Source of the DNA: Amoebophrya sp. AT5.2
Lineage: Eukaryota; Sar; Dinophyceae; Syndiniales; Amoebophryaceae
DNA: 17,252 nucleotides
Reading direction: 5' to 3'
Assembly: GCA_005223375.1 (NCBI GenBank)
Contig: RXOD01004909.1
Location: 1 to 17,252, forward strand
In this document: one piece after another, positions 16,201 through 17,252 of the stretch
Layout: each line of letters opens with the position of its first letter
Numbering within the stretch: position 1 is the first letter of the stretch
Program-made: the position numbers and the translations under genes
The notes under the pieces: model-generated
Seen by the model: only the letters and a program-made list of their open reading frames with translations
Database searches by the model: none
What the model was told of the DNA's origin: nothing

Positions 16201-17252
16201 TGTGCCAGCTTGGCGAGATCTGCGGCGCCTTCATCGAGGCGGACACGACGATATCCGCGCTAGAAGCGAACGCGAACGGAAGGATCGCGAACGGACACCA
16301 GGTGGCGCGGAACGTGATCAACCTTTTCAACTACAACCTGAGCTCGTTCGTGACCGAAGACAACTTCACGATGAGCTTGAATGACCAAGAATCGGGAGTA
16401 AACGTCGCGCAGGAGCACCTGCTTCCCGGCTACGACGTGATTACTTCCACGTCGATAAAGATCTGCGACGCGCGCCACGAGCTGGGCCTGAATGCCTTGC
16501 TCGATCTCGGGTATGGGGAAAAGTTTTTGAACCCGGGGAGGTTCGACCCTGGCTCGGAGTTAGGGATAAAAGCCGGGTTAAACGGGCTGCACAGAAACGC
16601 GAGCTTGGTGGCAATCGACGAGAATTCGACCGACTTCGAACGGGAGGCGCGGCTGCAGTACGAATCCAACCTGCGGCTCTACGAGGCGTTCAAGGACGTG
16701 GACGCGAACGTAAATCTCGCACCGCTTCCGCTCGAAAACGAGATCACGCCGATCGGCGTCCTGCGCGAGGTCTACCTGGCTGACAATGATGTTACCTACC
16801 GCAACTTCGAGACGGAGGAGGAGCGCGCCACGGTCTTGGACAACGCATCCAAATTGCCGCAGGACTACTTCTGGGGGGACGTGGTGCACAACCGGCTGGG
16901 GGCTCCACTAAAGCAGAGGGCGAGTTTCGGGATCGTCGGGAGAGCAGACGTCAACATGCTGTTCTCACTGTGTTGGATCACGGAAAACACGGTGGTGGAA
17001 ACCTCCGTGGATGAAAGTAAATTAGCATCTAGCACCAGCAGTTTATCTGCGGAGTCGGCCTACCTGCAGTCTGTGGTTACCGACGTTCGAAGTCGGCTTC
17101 CCAACACGACGGCGGACTTGCTTGCGTCGGATGACGCTACGGGAGGAGCGGCTGACGAGGATGCGGGTTCCGGCAATAACGGCACGAACAGCACGGCATT
17201 ACCCGCACCCTACATCGACTATCTGTCCACGACGACCACCACCCCTCCCCCA
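286..17252 (+). CDS. Giant multi-exon tandem-repeat cysteine-rich glycoprotein gene (partial at both ends)
   Basis: Model: join(286-1219, 2376-2617, 2711-3224, 3371-4557, 4662-17252), 15,468 nt, 5,156 codons, open at both ends. The phases at the four junctions are 1, 0, 1 and 0, and all are consistent. The product repeats a unit: C-x-L-G-x-x-C, hydrophobic strand often with G-x-G-L, a third Cys, an F-G-x-P-like strand, Y-x-L-C-W with a fourth Cys, then F-x-V-x-G-P. The first Cys codon of each recognised pair is at 385, 703, 1069, 2549, 3011, 3553, 4114, 4728, 5553, 6069, 7173, 7602, 8169, 8619, 9195, 9912, 10389, 11106, 11586, 11940, 12924, 13773, 14550 and 16203. Two further units (about 5068-5500 and 15090-16200) are degenerate. 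Exon E alone has roughly 80 N-x-S/T sequons, counted by eye, so the protein is probably secreted and glycosylated. I infer a beta-sandwich (Ig/TIG-like) unit with two disulfides; no enzyme motif is visible. Function is unknown; a surface or adhesive role is a guess. I recall similar repeats in large alveolate proteins but cannot name a family. Confidence 0.85.
1305..1339. repeat. Left AT-rich flanking block of the satellite
   Basis: This is a run of A and T only, apart from one G. Positions 1306-1325 are identical to 2309-2328 on the other side of the array (a 20-bp direct repeat containing AAATTTAAATTT-like self-complementary sequence). Both copies have GAAATTT shortly after; the left copy has 7 extra bases before it. 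The array starts immediately after this block. Confidence 0.75.
1340..2240. repeat. Tandem satellite, about 12 units of 71 bp
   Basis: Units begin with GCACTCAAAGCAG or a close variant at about 1340, 1429, 1500, 1571, 1663, 1734, 1805, 1876, 1949, 2024, 2088 and 2161. Five units (from 1429, 1500, 1663, 1734 and 1805) are exactly 71 nt. The unit from 1571 is 92 nt because of an internal duplication around TTTCTTTCACA. Units from 1876 onward drift to 64-75 nt and diverge progressively. Most units contain two short inverted repeats: CGCCT-N5-AGGCG, and TGTGA-N7-TCACA in the GTGTGATACG...TCACATG segment. The array lies wholly inside predicted intron 1. No coding potential is evident; the antisense open frame over 1880-2368 is a by-product of the periodicity. 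Confidence 0.95.
2301..2342. repeat. Right AT-rich flanking block of the satellite
   Basis: This 42-bp block is almost pure A/T and contains the second copy of the 20-bp direct repeat (2309-2328), followed by GAAATTT at 2329-2335. It lies about 60 nt after the last decayed satellite unit and 33 nt before the predicted acceptor. Together with the left copy it could mark the ends of an inserted element, or it could simply be low-complexity intron sequence. Confidence 0.7.
2376..2617 (+). CDS. Exon B: end of unit 3, start of unit 4
   Basis: The exon enters in phase 1 and leaves in phase 0 (about 81 codons). It begins with a linker, then F-Y-L-C-W-G (near 2459), which completes the unit left open by exon A. 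Next come an F-E-G-V strand and the pair CWLGFQC at 2549, then a G-V-G-L turn. It ends at CAG|GTACGG, a good donor context. The strand between linker and YxLCW contains the F-G-S-I-x-A-G-E-A-G pattern that matches F-G-x-P...G-x-Y segments in later units. The ATG at 2360 upstream is not needed as a start because the joined frame already runs through. Confidence 0.85.
2618..2710 (+). other. Intron 2 (phase 0, 93 nt, free of stops in the reading frame)
   Basis: Donor CAG|GTACGG; acceptor GCAAAAACAG|GTTC ending at 2710. The intron is pyrimidine-rich in its first half and A-rich later, with much lower GC than the flanking exons. Its length is a multiple of three and its frame contains no stop, so retention would insert 31 residues (Lys, Pro and aromatic rich) rather than truncate the protein. 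Splicing is preferred because it restores the unit: G-V-G-L-R-x-x-N-x-L-Q is followed directly by V-L-Q-N-N-T-G-E-C, the spacing to the third Cys seen in other units. Confidence 0.85.
2711..3224 (+). CDS. Exon C: unit 4 (end) and unit 5
   Basis: The exon enters in phase 0 and leaves in phase 1 (about 171 codons). It supplies the third Cys of unit 4 (T-G-E-C, near 2738), then Y-K-I-C-F in place of the usual YxLCW (near 2899, so Trp is replaced by Phe). An L-S-L-S-G-P strand follows, then the pair CIMGESC at 3011 and a third Cys in G-E-Q-C-P (near 3098). The end is Asn/Thr-rich with sequons. The frame continues past 3224 only to a TGA at 3239-3241, in sequence that looks intronic. Exons B and C together form a 252-codon module with phase-1 introns on both sides. 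Confidence 0.87.
3225..3370 (+). other. Intron 3 (phase 1, 146 nt), with an internal AG|GT site
   Basis: Donor GAAG|GTGCGT at 3225; preferred acceptor CACGACAG|GTTTC ending at 3370. Joining gives a Gly codon and leads into F-A-T-Q-V-F-F-D-L-G, the F-G-x-P-like strand expected before YxLCW. A sequence-perfect acceptor, TCTAATTTTCTTGCAG, lies inside at 3301-3302, immediately followed by GTGATG. Using it as the only acceptor gives a TGA at 3329-3331 and would truncate the protein. The internal site could be a recursive splice point, part of a 6-nt microexon, or a decoy. Confidence 0.72.
3371..4557 (+). CDS. Exon D: units 5 (end) to 7
   Basis: The exon enters in phase 1 and ends in phase 0 (about 396 codons). 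It carries Y-F-L-C-W-A (near 3436), the pair CIIGRQC at 3553, a third Cys in V-T-C-D-D (near 3640), Y-K-L-C-W-G (near 3784), the atypical pair CYFFRLC at 4114, a third Cys in L-C-G-E-L (near 4288) and Y-T-L-C-W-G (near 4516). An acidic Ser/Asp/Gly-rich insertion at about 3830-3970 follows YKLCWG. Reading on past 4557 gives W-Q and then TGA at 4582-4584. The frame is therefore closed by an intron and not by a gene end, because exon E resumes with the expected G-W-F...C-R-L-G-D-P-C. A second in-phase donor (4564) would add two residues. Confidence 0.87.
4558..4661 (+). other. Intron 4 (phase 0, 104 nt) with terminal direct repeat
   Basis: Donor CCG|GTACGC at 4558 (or the in-phase GTACGC at 4564); acceptor AATGCAACAG|GTGTAC ending at 4661. 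A better-looking GTGAGC at 4581 has no in-phase acceptor. The 8-mer GTACGCTT occurs at 4564-4571 and again at 4664-4671, exactly 100 nt apart, so the two ends of the intron share a short direct repeat. A pyrimidine-rich stretch (TTTTCTTCAACTC) lies about 12 nt before the acceptor. Confidence 0.82.
4662..17252 (+). CDS. Exon E: 12.6-kb uninterrupted exon, units 8 to 26 and beyond
   Basis: There are 4,197 codons with no stop, in one frame to the right edge. The frame was read through completely. C-x5-C pairs fall at 4728, 5553, 6069, 7173, 7602, 8169, 8619, 9195, 9912, 10389 (C-x6-C), 11106, 11586 (C-x6-C), 11940, 12924, 13773 (split by an insertion), 14550 and 16203. YxLCW-type motifs include F-S-L-C-W-G, Y-R-I-C-W-G, Y-Y-F-C-W-R, Y-L-L-C-W-S, W-T-L-C-W-Q, Y-R-M-C-W-R, Y-A-L-C-W-R, Y-E-L-C-W-S, L-T-V-C-W-Q and F-S-L-C-W-I. 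Linkers are rich in Ser, Gly, Asn, Thr and Ala, with many NGT/NAT sequons. I noticed no long hydrophobic membrane segment in the translation. The visible end is a T5-P3 run that may start a mucin-like linker. The ATG at 4653 lies in the intron and is not the start. GC is high and even throughout, supporting one exon. Confidence 0.93.
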   Translation, partial: MYAWYSHHYMNVGWFSMELTAGCRLGDPCPVETWFFTENTTLALIDDENAACGAKAAQAVFVGSDAGVGTVNGGRPLYADSYASPQRVKTNNLLTRPDAFQVSNRSDPNFGTEEEVQLWSYSLPRFERFPSHHYKFCEVIEEVAFEFCREFWHLFTGVRNVTLNNETVGMHLPNVTLGPNEYILFEVDTTADNVPVNVSFNPCGEYPSEFNRAVISPRTNGTSNLPPEHFTENGLVKFGTFVDADTGADVSVSVQPGTGKLLSPSSSGSTSKVLAFIENKDPVASLVVSGPYFQRKTCELGANCTLFLDGVGSRESDFIFLSKNATHCSVPTTIADALNYTRALNALKPEELKEKIEQLQFSLNGPSDDPLGDGFLSALPIGESEFKNGTIPPIIRGLHTVVLPDLSQSDVLFHDEPNRYGKKKQAVYELGIATKVTAGYVYGICGFNDLPIGELVFIGPDIEDGDVRNCTLGMPCVVKVEGASFSTDNMILLSPKETCAESDGSGAQRDMEFSVAAVSSQNIASDSALSHVQLNDFIFDAILRGELNGTDAAGYYANLEQAGGVTLEHHVKATHLDTSSTTSTASANGTGSNVPQYSIGATSIEAYRNKTLGIGVAATVAANATSGNMNNNQVIHYLRERALFGPWDQLLNPAAVTALITSSTQGGQGQHAKALEIFDLNVGYFPHAGRFSLCWGYNIFQGIHPVETEVLGAAVEVASGTTSSSVVASQTGASTSATANATTASGKKVSYTTTGFLNPPGNTIEARYNFHDFRLKLADFFLYGPLQVATNSFRFPPPNATAINSNLAKPRLRNQWFEAGIDISFSMFGGVNNGTLFCYLALECEIDVDGVGLRDFGDDQGLMLVHRDEECYSAKKEAILITNIRNPTNAMTYLGEETDRAPGTNGYRANTVTVQRFRFNFDRLAGAAPAKKGPYRICWGFTGARKNNDADMAPFVEDRVPYGVEIGSLLVFGPMFRTFDCVAGTRCDVLVEGTGLSAAKNRIFLVSGGNCFTVINFMYEFYVEKSNIPANFELDENTAAASFFHSVESYSTVTNINEGGVTTTTQKSNLRYSEQFLSSVDVSAANLHELNITRVANYRPKTILVGPVSVTPGLEMASTLNQYSMSALSVRGSDRFEACYLADLETSLNSVSFGFINIIGPRPAVGTYTCVLGSPCILGVTGLQLKRGVNLLAINRSPECKEETVLQMPSKAFTNPALSGFDVGLAIREGYLQSWEDAEYYFNADEIAEQDGNSKQMTANPKDSTSIHYHHFGLPLGDAATFAGSYYFCWRDSPGREYTMVGTVDLVAPTLVERERAFECVLGRDCGVDIALNGFGENAKSEFRWGFIPGGGGEDTTSCYHPEFDGLLPQVDDALSGETSPPGAKDEPLEIDFVARTGYFEGLKAMQTLDWGKQLEGLLGSGGNADEQGMNGNNSTTSSTGTDANATDGSALATSASVVNAYMDASVTVSFGVPRNARPGRYLLCWSKQGRGHRIKVAEVHLRGPLSQQSDCTLGVACGLTLSSPTTTSFTLSDRVKLLTTGFGENLSGTNDAIAKLFLGADLKGSLQVNVTSSGEALDQNATAMAEEMILEGVFKAQSDLCNIGADLHYVLQVAYNSTSASTSTADIALDLSPLIRGSVAYSPIANYTDLDLLAASLIADKALFPTEESAGSRIAFELADFQDYISGPWTLCWQAGEETGTGMPGNTTADNTASNDNTTSGTTAAATPAALWVPFGNLDVVGPTKQLFNCNLGARCVLEIAGYGAKFGELTSLVIVRKVNGTATTAPSSLRERRALSSTEASTGRSSSSENACSGPDWQIVYDVTPELTVKQISPTLQSVSVDTAFANLPTQSADAETLFLCWRTSAASGGPRGPASSSTPRAAADFTRIGSFVVSGPVAAADSYHVYCELGDSYCDVEFPYIGTAAELRSNLKVSYLQLQPIAGGHAHADAQLVNTCIDENRIGESIRLQNAFRGSSKYFETVTSEFKLGAIKVGEPVGWTGTYRMCWRSSFGNSGGASGGAGAAASAAAPATSHAGHSEQSGAAGGAYNSAGGRQGTAMPMPNTMSASSPSHGGTQHSTAPASSYRQLSTYAATAAGDDTQARWRAQYNGVKRYEFQTQFDGADSGTIYDIGRITFFGPLETDVYCALGEHCVAGNLSGTFWTNENTTTYDAGLSALGVGGGVLGRGSSGGGGSSNATATKGNYQSRAVSVVVLYSAASSGERECRQSQPVSLSNGIKNSHSTTSSTSFENPVVQTDTTAGESTFVFGTPTRGIAGIYALCWRRKEVFGRFHLTGPLFGSARPTSCPLGITDCRIRLEGHEFSATNHLLLKTNGNQNGHAQDDSARKTVAWLEKGKNPVPVQPDLRHRLYSFGRLNSDEISPGIYSMYWGETGEKQSISTDVLVIQGPQVKSLTSKTGDTGFVCKLGEECVVTLEGVALQSFNRLKVLAYERLKPVAMSTVTSTFVSEFAARDENGTILGNGTDVYGTRTSVVYQWAPQIAVEEEDDAALLAQQLLGTAAAGNASNATVPANSQQNATASTNLAKNISYITDPNFTVQELLSEAVEASVDGFLGFPKNPIQPTSITRNAETFNFGIPFANASRDYRMYWHVDSSKNEMAGMLDKKIAYEWITVGGFQILGPVIPNATVTKILRRYGMEAGGYFFAKNDSLEENAEGGTVAAAASASTEESPGNETNATSTGNATGAANGNASAVALLEEETEANSTAITESAGGATSPAEDENVKAFEFHSCFIGKFCSIAVDFVGDRTDFEADNSFKIRKTCGLNDTFLLKQHAVDPLKDEIFSTDDNDVAYSAGRRRRLTHNTPTTTPAPLLTPKGLSFVPNFLPYGYRPTLADLAQQGYNEYTQAKTGYISYLPADYPSTARNVTGSQFENAVFPADSSFSRPDLVFPPVVLPQVRDLVLKGGFAGAVEGQLVDSGSGADSLLRDLSSEGATASSTSSFSTDLLLNSLEVKPNAETAAALANRTIYRYEFGLSTSLPTFSEYELCWSSNEVLLSPMKLYGPLDSNLGKLQNCEYDFGGAAAASGDNGTNGTTGAIINGTNASAVAPAPSCMVKLAGDFFPKAAVHEATAAGEADISSENDTNATSSSGSGSAPAGTGSNATADAAPSLVNFVRIVDDYDCNSANVLYSGNLQEYKSSGREEDSATASAQQAADVAYASSMLAKPRHDELMNPTVVDLSIYNSGQVNRLNAFNGYVVLPQNEIDENQPAAQFEVEISGFHRADNLTVCWQYEDTTSGSGGGSPGTSTNGSAITSADPWIRAGFVTFTTPFQCTLGRVCALDVAGIAQKAVAGSGVVQAAVASAAEQKIGQSNDTAVMKAQAAGILPIYTLSEDLDSCASNSSRFSLLPPPETIAAVSAKIEETIEKLLENDTMLEPVTPDEALTRQNSELLSDARRRAALQSYGLGTSVLALPHAVGVFALCLSISRVLLSADNYTTTNATNYTTELLAPAARYGFVTVNGPTARYDYTQEEQANSSFKLLDAHTPNTLVDAAGLFQSGYYDYLRLRAGTQGKNTTSEALIHYSTNSDAESLAPGTTVNKNTTRLARRMPSPNFFLGVDQVLHANRLGLTHAEFLQPPADVEMVNNMGSYVVYPGSGVHESVRTLLVGDFFPLESGSGNGTASRGSADVEREWNVVPSFAGVVSAGTAFYSDDVAAVETPQDVAAATRTVAAPPVVKTGPEAVEAASGTAELVEEPALFSAIVTDESLFLNHTSYVRGVVDPTKIMLDFAGKIENRTNFYTERGFLPIATVDVNATSMPTILKNSSVVQVKVQTYASDSSSIVVFDKRTNRTVEYFVAGGGDIGSNSNSTTGSLSASLPVTVCQLGEICGAFIEADTTISALEANANGRIANGHQVARNVINLFNYNLSSFVTEDNFTMSLNDQESGVNVAQEHLLPGYDVITSTSIKICDARHELGLNALLDLGYGEKFLNPGRFDPGSELGIKAGLNGLHRNASLVAIDENSTDFEREARLQYESNLRLYEAFKDVDANVNLAPLPLENEITPIGVLREVYLADNDVTYRNFETEEERATVLDNASKLPQDYFWGDVVHNRLGAPLKQRASFGIVGRADVNMLFSLCWITENTVVETSVDESKLASSTSSLSAESAYLQSVVTDVRSRLPNTTADLLASDDATGGAADEDAGSGNNGTNSTALPAPYIDYLSTTTTTPPP
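5068..5520 (+). other. Divergent repeat unit 9 within exon E
   Basis: After Y-K-F-C-E-V (which replaces YxLCW) the expected C-x5-C is reduced to a single Cys in F-E-F-C-R-E-F. A third Cys is present in N-P-C-G-E. The following YxLCW position has become a Cys-free P-G-T-G-K-L-L stretch. The G-P strand before the next pair (V-V-S-G-P-Y-F, then CELGANC at 5553) is normal. The unit is therefore recognisable by position and strand pattern but has lost two of its four cysteines. Confidence 0.55.
11586..12500 (+). other. Two consecutive units lacking Cys 3 and Cys 4
   Basis: The unit with CPLGITDC (11586) has no cysteine codon until after its Y-S-M-Y-W motif (Tyr codon at 11832 in the Cys position). 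The next unit, with CKLGEEC (11940), has none until after Y-R-M-Y-W (Tyr codon at 12492). I read every codon between these points. Both units keep the first Cys pair. Most others keep all four cysteines, the exceptions being the degenerate units around 5068 and 15090. Confidence 0.85.
13773..13889 (+). other. Cys pair interrupted by a sequon-rich insertion (unit 23)
   Basis: The first Cys codon (C-E-Y-D-F-G) is at 13773 and the partner (P-S-C-M-V-K-L) at 13887, a gap of 37 residues instead of 5. The insert carries three NGT sequons and one NAS and is Ala/Gly-rich. A third Cys (Y-D-C-N-S, near 14096) and L-T-V-C-W-Q (near 14410) complete the unit, so the fold probably tolerates a long loop between the paired positions. 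Confidence 0.75.
15003..16202 (+). other. Cysteine-free stretch of about 400 residues in exon E
   Basis: No TGC or TGT codon is in frame between F-A-L-C-L-S (Cys at 15000) and V-C-Q-L-G-E-I-C (Cys at 16203). Remnants of the unit remain: Y-G-F-V-T-V-N-G-P (near 15096) at the G-P strand and G-Y-Y-D-Y-L-R-L (near 15230) where YxLCW is expected. The stretch also has many sequons and Ala/Val/Glu-rich linkers near 15700-15830. It likely represents two or so degenerate units, or a different inserted domain. Confidence 0.8.

Overview
The window looks like part of a nuclear genome of a GC-rich unicellular eukaryote. Its coding capacity on the + strand forms one very large gene that runs off the right edge and probably off the left edge too. 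Evidence for a eukaryote: long open frames in different phases stop inside low-GC stretches. They can be joined through GT...AG introns whose phases all match, and the joined product is a single repetitive, cysteine-patterned, sequon-rich secreted-type protein. I see no prokaryotic operon structure, tRNA, rRNA, CRISPR array or transposase gene. The repeat signature (Y-x-L-C-W ... G-P ... C-x-L-G-x-x-C ... C) reminds me of very large predicted proteins in dinoflagellates and chromerids, so an alveolate is my best guess. That guess is from memory and is of low confidence.

Layout: 1-285 is probably the end of an upstream intron. Exon A is 286-1219. Intron 1 (1220-2375) carries about 12 copies of a 71-bp tandem repeat, flanked by AT-rich blocks that share a 20-bp direct repeat. 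Exon B is 2376-2617, intron 2 is 2618-2710, exon C is 2711-3224, intron 3 is 3225-3370, exon D is 3371-4557 and intron 4 is 4558-4661. Exon E runs from 4662 to the right edge (17252) as one uninterrupted 12.6-kb frame. The five exons total 15,468 nt, or 5,156 codons, and no start or stop codon of the gene is in view.

The product is a chain of about 26 related units. A unit consists of a C-x5-C pair (typically C-x-L-G-x-x-C), a hydrophobic stretch often ending G-x-G-L, a third cysteine 20-40 residues on (further where linkers are inserted), a linker with an F-G-x-P-like strand, a Y-x-L-C-W motif with the fourth cysteine, and then F-x-V-x-G-P leading into the next C-x5-C. I can place 24 C-x5-C or C-x6-C pairs. 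Units in exons A-C are compact (about 106-132 residues). Units in exon E swell to 150-330 residues through Ser/Gly/Asn/Thr-rich, sequon-rich insertions. The product is most simply read as a giant extracellular or cell-surface glycoprotein, possibly an adhesin or covering protein. The biochemical function is unknown.

Observations most worth checking: (1) the third and fourth cysteines are lost together in two consecutive units, which implies a disulfide partner; (2) there is a cysteine-free stretch of about 400 residues; (3) the hairpin-forming 71-bp satellite lies inside an intron; (4) four introns lie in the first 4.4 kb and none in the next 12.6 kb; (5) intron 3 contains a recursive-splice-like site.
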